A stretch of DNA of 64,000 nt from positions 21,258,657-21,322,656 of the forward strand of contig OZ024858.1 of assembly GCA_964017155.1 (NCBI GenBank). The letters are read 5' to 3'. This document shows, piece by piece, positions 45,545 to 57,790 of this stretch (the first letter of the stretch is position 1; every line of letters starts with the position of its first letter). The position numbers and the translations under genes were made by a program. Under the pieces are notes generated by a model that worked only from the letters and a program-made list of their open reading frames with translations, ran no database searches and was not told the origin of the DNA. Source of the stretch: Oasisia sp. SBJ-2009. Lineage: Eukaryota > Annelida > Polychaeta > Sabellida > Siboglinidae.

Positions 45545-45686
45545 GTGACCTTCGCTTGACCTTCAGTGCTTTACACATCCTTTCCCTTGTTCCGTCCCAC
45601 AAAGATGGTTTCCTCATCAGTTATGCCACGTTCGGTTTTATTATTCTCTAAGCTCTCAAATCATAGGGCCAATTGTTTTCATTTAA

Positions 45687-46359
45687 CCCATTAGCACTCA
45701 GCCAATTTTAACGGGAAGCCTGTGCCTCATCAAATATTTGACATAGATGTTTAATATATTGCTTGTCCCATTTTCTTTGCTCCAATGCCTTTATTATTCA
45801 ATTCTCGCAATTGCATGTTTTATGCATGTTGTAGATAATAAACGTACCTACACACTGGTGTCAAAACTGGTGTTGTAACTTTAAGATATGTTGACCATTT
45901 CTTGATTGACACTAAGACATTTAGAATTTTTTTGTAAAAAAAATACTTTATTGCGGTGTAATTGTTTTATGCTTGGCTTTTTACTTCTACAACTTGTGTT
46001 TATTTAAAAGACCATTAAATTATCTACACACTGGTATATAATTAGTTATAACATGTTACACTTTTTAGCAGTATACGTGGCCAACTTCCTGGCTGGAGGG
46101 CATTTTAAAATGTCAAAAAAAAAAAGTTTGTTGTCACATTTTCAAAAATGCAGTAAATATTTTTTGAAAACGGAAATATCCAAAATAGCCACATATTAAT
46201 GTTCTATGTCTAGATAGGTGTCGCATTTATTGCTTCTCTTAATCACTATATGGAACCACGTATACCAAATTCAAACGGTGTGCTGTATTCGCTGGCCGGC
46301 TATGGCCAACCTGAGGAGATTCGGGGTGACCGTCAATGCCCGACTTGACTGCCAATCGG
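45687..46359. mobile_element. 673-bp TTAA element (piggyBac-like, non-autonomous)
   Basis: Present in copy 2 only. TTAA flanks both ends (45683-45686, 46360-46363), and copy 1 has a single TTAA in CATTTAATGTTTCATGG. The left end is CCCATTAGCACTCA and the right end, reversed, is CCGATTGGCAGTCA, an imperfect 14-bp inverted repeat resembling the CCCTTTAG-type ends of piggyBac-derived short elements. It has no coding capacity. Confidence 0.8.
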
Positions 46360-46551
46360 TTAATGTTTCATGGAGCATTATTTGGGGTGGCTGTGTATTT
46401 GATTGTCTTCTTGGTAATTGTTTTTAATGCAAAACTGTTACATTTGCTTTAAGCTGACGTATGAGAGTCAAATTTTTGGTGTTTCAACAGCTAGACGACA
46501 CTGTGTTCATAATCGACACAGTTGTTGCTATATGACATTGTTTCTCGACAG

Positions 46552-46653
46552 GTTCTATGCCAAGGTGATTCACATCGACCTACTACGCCATCTAGTGATG
46601 TCCTGTTGAACCGCTCCCGAACTCCGACTCCGGCGGGAGAGTTTGATATGCAG
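46552..46653 (+). CDS. Coiled-coil protein gene, exon O, copy 2
   Basis: 34 codons, phase 0-0, acceptor TCTCGACAG, donor ATGCAG|GTAAGG. VLCQGDSHRPTTPSSDVLLN plus RSRTPTPAGEFDMQ. One residue differs from copy 1. Confidence 0.85.
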
Positions 46654-47532
46654 GTAAGGGAGTGATGGTGACAGCTTGTTGTGCTGACAAGCTGACAGCT
46701 TGTGATGACATCTTAGCATGGTATTCTGGGGCGTAATAGTGCAGTGGTGCAAAGGTGGACTCGATTGTAATCTATTTTGCTTTCACCTCGTGTTCAGTTA
46801 TTTTTACAGAAAAGCAAATCTACAAAGTATTCATTACCACATGCAAGCTTGTGTCTGTGATTTTAAAGTGTAGCTTTGATAAAATCAATTGAAAAACTGC
46901 TTACTTATTTAATTGCTGCAGAATATTCAATTCAAATATTCTTGCATCACGACGTGATTGTCCTATTTCCTGTTGTTGGCTTCCTTATTCTCTCAAAAAC
47001 CCGGAAGACTTTAGAGCATTAAATCACTGACATATATTAAATAAATTTATTTAGATTACATATTTATATTTGGACACCAAAAAAATTGGATTTAATCAAG
47101 GAAGCCACTTTAATTCGTTCATACACTATGAACTAGAAACACGATTTGTGATGTGAAATAATAATATTTATTTTGTATAGTTCCATATCCACAGCAATTT
47201 AGAACTTAACATAAAATATAATACGAAATAAAAAAACATGTAACTATATAAATACATAATTTAATGATATTCGTTTATAATAACAAATTATAGTGCAAAA
47301 TAAATACATAAAAGCAGTTCATTCAGTTATAACACTTAAAAATTAATTAATTAATTAAAACTAAATATTTAATAAATTACAGCAAAAATGCTTCCGTGAA
47401 TTAAATAAGCATCTTTACAGATGCCTTAGAAGATCAAAGTAAAGTTTTAGAAGTGAAAATAGTTGGCATAGCGTTCCAAACTGATGCCATGGTGACCTCT
47501 TATCTGATTCGCTACCCTTCTGTGGTCAACAG
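46654..47532 (+). other. Intron O, copy 2
   Basis: AT-rich, collinear and near-identical with 20030-20908. No feature of its own. Confidence 0.6.
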
Positions 47533-47679
47533 GACACAGACAGACTGACCAGTGAGGGGGCGTATCCAAGTGAGGGGGCATATCCAAAGCGAGCATACTC
47601 ACCGAATCGTCACAGCAGTCGGAGGCTGCACTCAGCCGGGAGTGCATCAAACATGGCTGAAAAGGGTCCATCGTCGTGA
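47533..47679 (+). CDS. Coiled-coil protein gene, terminal exon P, copy 2
   Basis: 48 codons and TGA, acceptor GGTCAACAG. DTDRLT followed by two SEGAYP repeats, then KRAYSPNRHSSRRLHSAGSA and a tail ending EKGPSS. One 18-bp unit fewer than copy 1, in frame. Confidence 0.88.
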   Translation, partial: DTDRLTSEGAYPSEGAYPKRAYSPNRHSSRRLHSAGSASNMAEKGPSS

Positions 47680-48862
47680 ATCGACAACCAAGTTGGTCAT
47701 ATGGACGGAAGTAGTTGGCATCTCTCACCAAGTTTACTGTTTCAGCAGAAGGGCTGAATCGCATCGGGTAAATTTAAGAACATCGGCCGAATGCCATATT
47801 AATCATATGAATTACATGTAAATGAAATAACTTAAAACTAGTTAGTTTTCGTGTCTGTACCTGATATATTATGACCAATATGTTGCCAAGAAGTGCCACT
47901 GGTCTATGCAAACTGATGTAAATTACAAGTTTTGATTATGAATTTATTCTGAAAAAAATTGCAGAATTCCAGAGGTATATGCCGGGGAGGGGCCATTGAG
48001 ACTGAGGGTCTGTACTGTGATCTTTTGTAATGGACCTACTGTTTCTTTGAATATTCAAAAGTGTGTCTACAAATGGAACTCTGACCCTCAACCAAAGCTG
48101 TGTAGCACCAACAGAATACATTGAATGTAGTATTGTGTATTTCCACTGATAGTATTGTATACTGATAGTATTATATATACTTCCGCTGACAGTATTCTAT
48201 ACTTCCACTGATAGTGTTGCATACTTCCACTTAAAGTATTGTATACTTCCACATAATTTTTATTTTTATTTTATATTTTACATAACTGTGCATGCGAGAC
48301 AAACTGTTTTATAGAAGCTCAACTTATTTATCATCAGGATCAGTGCAGCAGTATTTTAGTATACATTTTAATTTCTGACTCTTTAATGTGGTAAAATGTA
48401 TGAACGACTACCATCTTTATGATGGTATCACTTTTTCATTCACTAGTTTATTATTTATTGCTTAGTTTATTATATGCTTTGTATACGTCGTAAGTTTATG
48501 ATAAAGCTTGGTACACTGTATACATTATAACTTGCATGCTTTTATAATTGTGATGTTGTTTTGATTTATTGTAACACAATTGTTATGATCAGTCATATGT
48601 AGTAATTTTATTTTAAATGTTAAGGTAACCATTATTTGTTTCAATTTCCGTCCATCTTGCTTCATTATATAGTATGCACCTACCTACATGTTATTGTTAT
48701 ATACAAATATTGCGTGTTCTCATGGCATACATTTTATTAGTTTATATGATGTGAACTTTTACAACAAACTATACATGTCATGAGGATAAGTTTGTTTGTT
48801 TGTCCATCGGTTGTTGCCACTGTGGCAAATGTCTTGTTAAATAAATTATCAGATATATCGAA
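47680..48862 (+). other. Putative 3' UTR, copy 2
   Basis: Near-identical to 21074-22255, with the same candidate AATAAA near 48840. Confidence 0.5.
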
Positions 48863-49909
48863 GTGCAAGAGTTAGTGGTTATTTCTTTCCTGGTCCAGCT
48901 TTACATATGTGTAACTGATATATTAGGGGAGTGGCAGATCTCTCTAACAGATCGATTTTTACACCACCCCCACACACACTTAAATTTTACATAATTAGAA
49001 AGCCCTGCATCTCCCCGTTACGATTATTCCTGTCGTAGAGTTGCGAACTGGTCTAGTTTGCATTAATCCAAGGTCACCATCAATCAATCGATTTTAGAAA
49101 TTGGGCATTTCTGAAAACTTCTTGAACTTCTGCTATTTTATCCTTAATATCAATTTATGTTAACAAATGCAGAATGCTAATGCCTATCTGTGCACAATAT
49201 GTGTATGTGCCAGGGGTTGAGTAGTGACTAGTAATATAGGTTTTTGTGTAAAAGTACAACATTAATGTGTGTTGAACCCATAAAAACGATTACTTAATAA
49301 ACATGACCTCATGTTGCTATGTTCCATTCCCAAGGCAATCTAGCTCCCAAAAATAAATGTATGGCTAGAAGAATGAGTGGGCGTAGTGAAGTAAGAATTA
49401 TACAAATGTCGGTTTTATATAAAGGTGGAAGGAATTTCAGAATGTATGATGATGGTTTCATTGATATGGATTTTTCTTATTTATATGTAACAGAACAACT
49501 AAGAAATTAGATCAACCGTAACATATTACTATATAGTTTTATATTTATTCTCTAACCTCTCTGCTGTGAACGTTCACATGTTATTTACACAAAAACAATT
49601 CCACTCCCTTGGAAAAAAGATTCAAATTTAGTGAAACATAATTGTCAAAACATTTCATAAATGGCAAACATTACTTTGTTGATACAGTTCATTAAACGCG
49701 TACAACATTGCAACACTGGGATATGGGCCTTACTTACCCCTTGACATCTTAATATCATTACTGCAGTCCTCAACATATTCTAAGCTGATCTCTACAAGAG
49801 TTATGATTGTTGTATTTAACTTGATGACTTGGCAGAACTCTGACGTTGTATATTAATCCCTCTTTGTTTGGCAACATTTATCAAGGCGAAGTTCATATTC
49901 CTGCTTACA

Positions 49910-49992
<83 letters not shown>

Positions 49993-50133
49993 TCACTCAC
50001 TCACTCACTCTCACACACACCACACACCAAACACCAAACACCACACACACACCGACACACCGACACACCGACACACCGACACACCGACACACCGACACAC
50101 CGACACACCGACACACCGACACACCGACACACC

Positions 50134-50193
<60 letters not shown>

Positions 50194-50883
50194 TTATAAG
50201 TTTGACTACAGTTAATACATTTGTAAGATATCACAAAACCACCTGAGCTGATGAAATGGAATCAATGTGTGTGCACACAACATGTAGTGTTTGCATAAAG
50301 AACACCAGCAGGGTATGAACCTACCACACACAACACTGAACCGACATTACCCTAAACTGTAAAAGTGAAAAATAATTGGTTTAGAGAAACATTTAGCAGT
50401 GCTTTTGCATTAAAACACAGTATTCTGACTGCAATCAGTCACAACTGTATTATGTCACAACTGTATTATTAGAAAATTAATATACAGGTACATGAACTGA
50501 CAGGAATACATAATAATTAGTACACGATCTGTAAAAGCATGCACCAACTCATTTTTATGGACAAGCCTGCTAGTTGTGGTTTTGAACTCTTCATATCACG
50601 TCATTATAGCTGCCCAACACCTAATTTCAAAGATTATTTTTGCCCAAAAAAATTACAAAACGAGTATAACTGTTTCCTACAAGCATGAGTTATGATTATT
50701 AAACCAGAACAGGTAGCATCGTCTAACACTATCCAAAATGTCCTCTAGTTCGTTATCTTCAATAAAATACTCGCTAGGTGTGCGAGCGTGTGTGTGCGGG
50801 CGTGTGTGTGCGGGCGTGTGTGTGCGGGCGTGTGTGTGCGGGCGTGTGTGTGCGGGCGTGTGTGTGCGGGCGTGTGTGTGCGG

Positions 50884-50938
<55 letters not shown>

Positions 50939-51955
50939 TGTGTGTCTGTCCGTGTGGTGTGTGGGGTGTGTGTGTCCGTGTGGTGTGTGTTTGTGTAATA
51001 ATGAATAATGTATGTATAATCCTACATTATATATAATAAAAAGAAAACTATGCACGTTCAAAGTATGTTCGACATTTTTGTTATGTGTATTTAATAGTTG
51101 TTTTGTTGATGCACGTGTTATGTACACATATGAAAGGTTGGTAATGTACACGATTATACTGACTGGGTATTTGTATTAACTGTGTTTCTTAATTATTAAG
51201 AAACAATATTAATAATAATAATGAATATCTCAAAGAAAAGGTTATTCTAGGTAATATTATACCTGTGTAAACTTATGCAAACTCATTTTTAAAGGTATCT
51301 TAACAATGAATGATCGCAGTTATGTATTCATACATTCATTCAATGTACTATTATTAATATACCATAGTTATATTTATTTACTTATTGAGGACTAAAGACA
51401 ATGTAGTTTATTTTGTATAGTAGAAATGATTGTATCTTAAAAATTTACTATCAATAAAAAATATTGATGATTTTATGCATGGTATTAATTCTTTTACAAT
51501 TATAATTCCAGCCAAAACAGTTATTTGGATAAGCGCGATATACGAAAAATATAATAATTATTACTATAGAATGAAAAAATCATGAAATATATCAACAGAT
51601 ATTAAAATAAATATTTTTTAATACAACATAATATAATTCCAACATATAATTAGGTACGTCCCCTTGTAGTTACATACAAGGCGACGTATACTTAGGCGTG
51701 GACGTTCCACATTTGAAATGTAAGAGAGTTCAAGCATTTTTATATCTTTCAATAATATTTACGTACGTACAACAAATTAACTAAAGCTTACCGTGAGGCT
51801 AAGTTGTGTACGATTAAAGCTGTTAAAACATTTATAATATACCTTAAAATAAGTCAATGTGCTGTTGCGAGTATAACTGTTTCCTACAAGAAAAAAACTT
51901 TGAAAAACAAAAGAGAGGGAATGAGGAAGTGGGAGACACTGGGTATATAGCCTGT
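48863..51955 (+). other. Downstream flank, copy 2
   Basis: Collinear with 22256-25425. It holds a (CA)n plus ACACCGAC repeat (49912-50190) and a GTGTGTGCGGGC dodecamer plus (GT)n repeat (50778-50998). No gene supported. Confidence 0.65.
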
Positions 51956-51978
51956 AGTACAATCTATGGTATGCAGGT

Positions 51979-52003
51979 GTTGCAGTACCCCAGGTACTGC
52001 AAC
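51979..52003 (+). other. Perfect 11-bp hairpin near the RTE 5' end
   Basis: GTTGCAGTACC, a CCA loop, then GGTACTGCAAC, starting 12 bases from the element's 5' terminus. A structured 5' end could act in RNA processing or translation; no function is shown by the sequence. Confidence 0.8.
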
Positions 52004-52315
52004 AACTCAGGGAGTTTGACGCCCCTGCCATGCAAAGTTGTAAACCACTGCCTTGTGGTACAGGTTCTTGTCAGAACCGAAGGCTAAGGGAGCAAACCCT
52101 AAACAGAAAACCATGTCACTGTGGCAGCATCAAGGGCGGTTGATGTATGGAACTCCCAACATCTCTCGACCAGCCACTGCAGGGACAAATAGTTTGCGCC
52201 TGTCTTGACATGTTCTTGCCGGTGTGAGACCTCTATTTGTTCCCCGAGAGAGTGTCGCTAGTAACTTGCAAAAGCAAGCGGCACTTCAACACTTTTTGCA
52301 AGCAGCTTCCATGAA

Positions 52316-55300
52316 ATGTACAACTGTATGAAACTCCATACCGGATCGGCCGTCGCCCGGGTTACCAAGGACCGCGCTGCTCGACCTCATCTTCCGTCGA
52401 CAGTGGAAAATCAGCTAGGAAGAAGAAGACAAAGAAGACAACTACTGACAATTGGACAATGGAACGTCAGGACTCTCCTCGACCGAGATGGAGCTAACCG
52501 ACCAGAAAGACGTACGGCACTAGTCGCAATGGAACTTGCCAAATACAACATCGACATCGCCGCCCTATGTGAAACAAGGTTCTCAGAGTCTGGTAGTCTC
52601 GACGACTTGGAATACTCTTTCTTCTGGAGTGGCAAACCGGAAGGAGAAAGAAGGGAGGCAGGAGTGGGCTTTGCTATCAAGAAGGATATCGTCACAAAGC
52701 TGACAGAAATGCCACGGCCAGTAAGTGACAGAATCATGACGATGAGACTACCTCTGAGCAAGGACAACTTTGCTACAATTATCAGCGTGTACGCTCCAAC
52801 AATGACAAACCCAGATGAAAACAAGGAGGCCTTCTACAACCAGCTGGCAAGTGTGCTCAGTGGCATCCCTCGTACAGATAAGCTACTGCTGATAGGAGAC
52901 TTCAATGCGAGGATAGGAAGAGAAAATGACAAGTGGCCCTTGGTCATGGGCAAACATGGGATTGGGAAATGCAACTCCAATGGCGAGCTTCTACTGGCTC
53001 TGTGCTCTGAGTTCGAACTGATAGTGACGAACACCATGTTCAAGCAGAAGGATGAACGCAAGACCACCTGGATGCATCCTCGTTCGAAACATTGGCATAT
53101 GATCGACTTCATCATCACGAGGTGTCGGGATAAGATGGACATCCACAGTACCCGAGTCATGCGTGGAGCAAACTGCTGGACTGATCACCAGATGCTGAGG
53201 TCAAAAGTGGCTTTCAGAATACGACAAAAGCACAACAGGCAAGGGACAAGTAAGCCGACCAAGCTGAACATTGCAAAACTAAGTACCACCAGCCATAGGG
53301 AGAGTTTTGAGCAGGAGATAGACAGTGCTCTCGCCCAATGGGAGGAGAAGGAAAACTCAACACCAGATGAGGAATGGGCTGCTCTGCAGCAGGTCGTGTA
53401 CAACACAGCCAAGACATATCTTGGCAAGCCAGACAGAAAAGACCAGGACTGGTTCGACCCCAACGACCAGGAGCTACAGACTCTTATGAACAGAAGAGAC
53501 CAAGCCCACCAGAGAGTGTTGCAAACCAGGAGCACCAGGTCCACCACTGCAGCATACAAAGATGCCTGCAGATTGCTACAAAAACACACGCGTGCACTGA
53601 AGTCAGACTGGTGGGAAAGGAAGGCAGTGGAGCTGCAGAGAGCTGCTGACAGTAACAACATGAAGGGCTTCTACAATGGGCTGAAGGAAGTGTGGGGTCC
53701 CAAAAAGAAGGGATCTGTTCAACTGAAATCATCAGATGGAATGGAGACCTTCTCTGACAGCAAGAGAGTTGTGGCAAGATGGAGTGAACACTTCCAGAAG
53801 CTACTCAACGTCCCTGGCGACATAGATCACGAAGCTCTGGACAACATCCCGCAGCGCATTATCAAGACAAGCCTCGATGAGATTCCAACTATGGATGAGA
53901 TGGCTAGAGCAATCGCCGGCCTGAAAGATGGCAAAGCACCTGGAGGAGATGGAATTCCTGCAGAAGTATGGAAGCACGGAGGAGAAAATCTGTTCAGCAG
54001 ACTGCACCAACTAATCACCAATGCCTGGGAGGTGGGTTCTGTACCACAAGCATGGAAGGATGCAAGCATTGTAACCATCTACAAGAAAGGTGATCGAACA
54101 GACTGTGGGAACTATAGAGGAATCTCTCTTCTTTCCATAGCAGGCAAGATCTTCGCGAGGATCCTCCTCAACAGACTATCTACTCACATAACACCAGAGG
54201 TAGTTCCGGAGACACAATGTGGCTTCAGAGGTAACCGGAGCACCGTGGATATGATATTTTGTCTCCGACAACTACAAGAAAAGTGCATTGAGCAGGACCG
54301 ACCACTGTACATGGTATTTGTCGACTTCAGCAAGGCGTTTGATACAGTTGGGAGGACCGGGCTATGGCAGCTACTGAGAAAGTATGGCTGCCCAGAGAAG
54401 TTCACAACAATGATCGAGGCACTACATACTGGAATGATGGCAAAAGTTAGTGTTGAAGGAGAAGTCTCGGAATCGTTCAGTGTCACAAATGGGGTCAAGC
54501 AAGGTTGTGTACTGGCCCCCACGCTCTTCTCCATCTTCCTATCAGCAATGCTCGACGAGGCTTTCCGAGACATGGGGGATGGCATCTACATACAGTCCAG
54601 ACAGAACGCTGACCTATTCAACGTCGCACACTTCAGAGCAAAGACCAAGACTACTCGGATACTGATGAGAGAGCTGCTATTCGCAGATGACAGTGCACTG
54701 GTTGCACACTCTGCTGAAGAGATGCAGAAAATAGTGGATGCTTTCTCCGATGCGTCAAAGAAGTTCGGCCTGAAGATTAACATCAAGAAGACCGAGGTGC
54801 TGTACCAATCCAACTCTACAAGAACCCGAGAGGAGGATATCATGGTTGATGGAAACAAGCTGAACTCTGTTCTAGAATTCACCTACCTCGGAAGCACTAT
54901 ATCAAGTGACGGATGCATTGACGACGAAATACAGAGGAGGATGGCCAAGGCTAGTGCATCTTTCGGCCGACTACGCCAGAGACTCTGGAACAACCACCAT
55001 GTGTCCATGCGGGTTAAAGGCAAGATATACCGTGCAATTGTGCTGTCCACCCTCCTATACGGAGCTGAGGCCTGGACAGTGTACAGACGACAGGTTAAAA
55101 AGCTACATGCCTTCATGATGCGACATCTGCGTTCGATCATGAGGATAACCTGGATGGACAAAGTGACAAACAAGGAAATACTAGAACGAACAGGGCTGCC
55201 ATCTATGGAAGATCTTCTGATCAGAAAGAATCTCCGGTGGACTGGACACCTCATGAGGATGTCACCAGACAGGCTACCGAAGCAGGTTCTCTACTCTCAA

Positions 55301-55447
55301 CTGTCTTCTGGTCAGAGAAAGAGAGGGCGCCCTCGTCTCCGGTTCAAAGATACCATCAAGAGAAACCTAAAGATGAGAGACATAAAGATCGACTCATGGA
55401 CATCACTCTCACAGCAGAGAGACAAATGGAGAGCAAGAGTCAAGTGA
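52316..55447 (+). CDS. RTE-like endonuclease-reverse transcriptase ORF
   Basis: 1043 codons, uninterrupted. The APE-type endonuclease (about residues 40-300) shows GQWNVRTLL, CETRFSE, ISVYAPT, GDFNARIG and TDHQML. The reverse transcriptase (about 510-830) shows GGDGIPAEVW, IYKKGDRTDCGNYRGISLLS, CGFRGNRSTVD, VFVDFSKAFDTV, NGVKQGCVLAP and catalytic FADD at 789-792, then YLGSTIS. The C-terminus has a conserved RWTGHLMRM and GQRKRGRPRLRFKD block that is typical of RTE-type proteins. No separate ORF1 is present. All catalytic motifs are intact, so the copy may be active. Confidence 0.93.
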   Translation: MYNCMKLHTGSAVARVTKDRAARPHLPSTVENQLGRRRQRRQLLTIGQWNVRTLLDRDGANRPERRTALVAMELAKYNIDIAALCETRFSESGSLDDLEYSFFWSGKPEGERREAGVGFAIKKDIVTKLTEMPRPVSDRIMTMRLPLSKDNFATIISVYAPTMTNPDENKEAFYNQLASVLSGIPRTDKLLLIGDFNARIGRENDKWPLVMGKHGIGKCNSNGELLLALCSEFELIVTNTMFKQKDERKTTWMHPRSKHWHMIDFIITRCRDKMDIHSTRVMRGANCWTDHQMLRSKVAFRIRQKHNRQGTSKPTKLNIAKLSTTSHRESFEQEIDSALAQWEEKENSTPDEEWAALQQVVYNTAKTYLGKPDRKDQDWFDPNDQELQTLMNRRDQAHQRVLQTRSTRSTTAAYKDACRLLQKHTRALKSDWWERKAVELQRAADSNNMKGFYNGLKEVWGPKKKGSVQLKSSDGMETFSDSKRVVARWSEHFQKLLNVPGDIDHEALDNIPQRIIKTSLDEIPTMDEMARAIAGLKDGKAPGGDGIPAEVWKHGGENLFSRLHQLITNAWEVGSVPQAWKDASIVTIYKKGDRTDCGNYRGISLLSIAGKIFARILLNRLSTHITPEVVPETQCGFRGNRSTVDMIFCLRQLQEKCIEQDRPLYMVFVDFSKAFDTVGRTGLWQLLRKYGCPEKFTTMIEALHTGMMAKVSVEGEVSESFSVTNGVKQGCVLAPTLFSIFLSAMLDEAFRDMGDGIYIQSRQNADLFNVAHFRAKTKTTRILMRELLFADDSALVAHSAEEMQKIVDAFSDASKKFGLKINIKKTEVLYQSNSTRTREEDIMVDGNKLNSVLEFTYLGSTISSDGCIDDEIQRRMAKASASFGRLRQRLWNNHHVSMRVKGKIYRAIVLSTLLYGAEAWTVYRRQVKKLHAFMMRHLRSIMRITWMDKVTNKEILERTGLPSMEDLLIRKNLRWTGHLMRMSPDRLPKQVLYSQLSSGQRKRGRPRLRFKDTIKRNLKMRDIKIDSWTSLSQQRDKWRARVK

Positions 55448-55501
55448 TGGAAGCAGTCTTTGTCGCTTCGCGACCGACAGCACGATGATGAGTACAATCT
55501 A

Positions 55502-55940
55502 ATGTAACTAGTTCGGCCAGGGGTACCTCATCGGTTGCTCCTCATAACGTTCCCTGGCACGGTTGGTCACAATCCTTACTCCCTCACAACTGACCGACTT
55601 CCGCCGGAAGTGTTCCTATGGGAGGGAAATTACCTGGCCCAAACCCCGGTTCGCCGCACCGGTTGTGACCTCCGTAGGATGAGCGTCACTGGTAACCCCT
55701 TCCGCCACGTGCGGTCGGAACACTCAGTTGCAGAAGGTAGCCATTTTGTTTGCTTATAAACCCATGCCGAGCCTTAGCTGGTGAAATTGTGGTGTCAACT
55801 TGTAAAACACGTAAGCTGATATATCTGACGTTATTTATTTTGTAGCATTACATTACAACTTCGCTTATATGTCATGCTATATCATATAATACATAAAACA
55901 TGTTAACATGCATAACTATAATTATTAATGTAGACTTAAC
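55502..55940 (+). promoter_or_regulatory. GC- and CpG-rich island with ETS-like motifs, copy 2
   Basis: Identical to 25437-25875, including the opposed ETS sites ACTTCCGCCGGAAGTG and the 74-codon open frame. The RTE element inserted immediately to its left. Confidence 0.4.
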
Positions 55941-57364
55941 CAGACTCATGGTTCTATAGCGGAAGTTGGGCAACAATATGGCGTCGCCGACATTTCCTCC
56001 TTCATAAAATTAAATAAGGCATTATTTTTAAACGCAGATACATAATACAGTACACCCTACAGTGAATAATATAACTCGCCTTGGTATACGAAAATTCATA
56101 ATTTAAAATAATAAACACAGGTGGATTAAAACATTATTAGTTATTTTCTTTGATAAATAAATACAATGCTTACCTACGATTTACATCGACGCAAATCAGC
56201 AAGTGGATCCATTCATTACATATAAACTATGTTGCCAAGTAATGTTTTGATTAATGAGAAATGTATTATCTGTGTAATTATATTCACAGTAGAACGATGC
56301 TAACAGTTATGCACAATGATGATAATGTTTGTCTTCCGTAATGCCTTGCTGGTTTGACTATGCATGTTAGCGATACAGAATGTCGACACTGCATGTACCA
56401 CATGGCAACTAATGTAATGTACTACCAACAGTTGCCGTTCTAAAACAACATTACACACATAGCCTACCTTAAAGCACTTGTCTGTAGCAGTCGTGGCTCT
56501 CTTTTTGGCGTCTAATTGTATATCCCAATGTCTGATGACTCCTCAAACTGCAACATGTGCAGCTCATTCGAGACCAACTGTCAAACCACATAGAGCGTCA
56601 AATGTGTATCGTTTGCTGAATATCATACGATCCGCTGCACCCGACCCTAAACGAACCATCCGTAAACACGTGAAGTTGGTCTTGTACTGAAAACCGTGAG
56701 AACTGCATTACCACTACAACTGCACTTAAAATTCGACAAATCCATGCTTTCGATCGAACGCTTAAGTCATTTGTTTGTAGCAACTGTCATGTTCAACGCG
56801 ACAGTCAATTAGTGCGTTCTTGCGCGGGACCAAGAACATACCTTTGTCGGAGGCCGCATGTCAGTCTAAGAATGTCCACGGCAGTGAAGCATTGTTAAAC
56901 TGACAATGAAACAAGACAGGTATTACACACGGGCAAATCAAGTTTGCCTTGAATGGCACAAGTAGCTTCGCTGTTCTTGTCGAATGTGCAAATACCCATG
57001 ACCGTACCGAATTGCGGTTTAATTAGAATGACGGGAGGGGTGAAAAGGATTGGTTTATGAAAGTATGGAGGAAGAGGGGTGTAGAGGGACAGTGGGAAGG
57101 GAAATAGTAGAGGATAAAGAAAGTGAGGGAGTGGGAGAGGGAGACGGCGAGGGGCCGCCAATCAGGGAGGAAGGGAGAAAATGTTGAGTATTTTTAAAAG
57201 GAAGTGATGGGGAGATGTAAATCAGAAGAGAGACAGACAAAGAGAAAAAAAAAACCTCACAAACTTGTTCACTCTGACACATTGTGCATCAGAACGAAAA
57301 CGGATTGCAGCGCTACTCATTCGTTCATTTCTTTCATCTATTTGCTAAAAATGGACACTGAACG
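55941..57364 (+). other. Downstream flank, copy 2
   Basis: Collinear with 25876-27309, including the purine-rich block at about 57025-57260. No gene supported. Confidence 0.55.
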
Positions 57365-57668
57365 GTTTAAATATTAATAATAATAATAATACAGTTTTTT
57401 ATATAGCGCTAATTCCCGCAGGCGGATCGTTGCTCTGCACAAGAAATATACTAAATGTATATTAATAAATAGAAATGTAAATTATATAAATTAATATAAA
57501 TCATTTTCATTTTTTGGTTTTAAGAAGTACTACTAAACCTTTGTATGTAAATTATATAAATTAATTTAAAATAAATTAAACACTGTTTTTAAGATGAATA
57601 CTACTAAAACTAGGTATATAAATTATATAAATTAATATAAAATTAAAACCTTTACTAAAACTGTGTGC

Positions 57669-57742
<74 letters not shown>

Positions 57743-57790
57743 ATAAATTAATCTAAAACATAAACACTGATTAAAACGTGTATGGCACTA
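57365..57790 (+). repeat. Dispersed AT-rich repeat (TATATAGCGCTAATTCCCGC), copy 2
   Basis: Same element as 27310-27725. Its (TA)n core ends here in a (TG)n run (57720-57742) not seen in copy 1. Confidence 0.75.

Larger units (their letters stand above)
51967..55490 (+). mobile_element. Full-length RTE-like non-LTR retrotransposon
   Basis: Flanked by 11-bp target duplications AGTACAATCTA (51956-51966 and 55491-55501); copy 1 has the single uninterrupted site at 25426-25436. It is 3524 bp, with a 349-bp 5' leader, one long intact ORF and a very short 3' region ending GATGATG, a simple-repeat tail typical of RTE-class elements. The perfect target duplication, the open ORF and absence from copy 1 all indicate a recent insertion. 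Confidence 0.93.
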
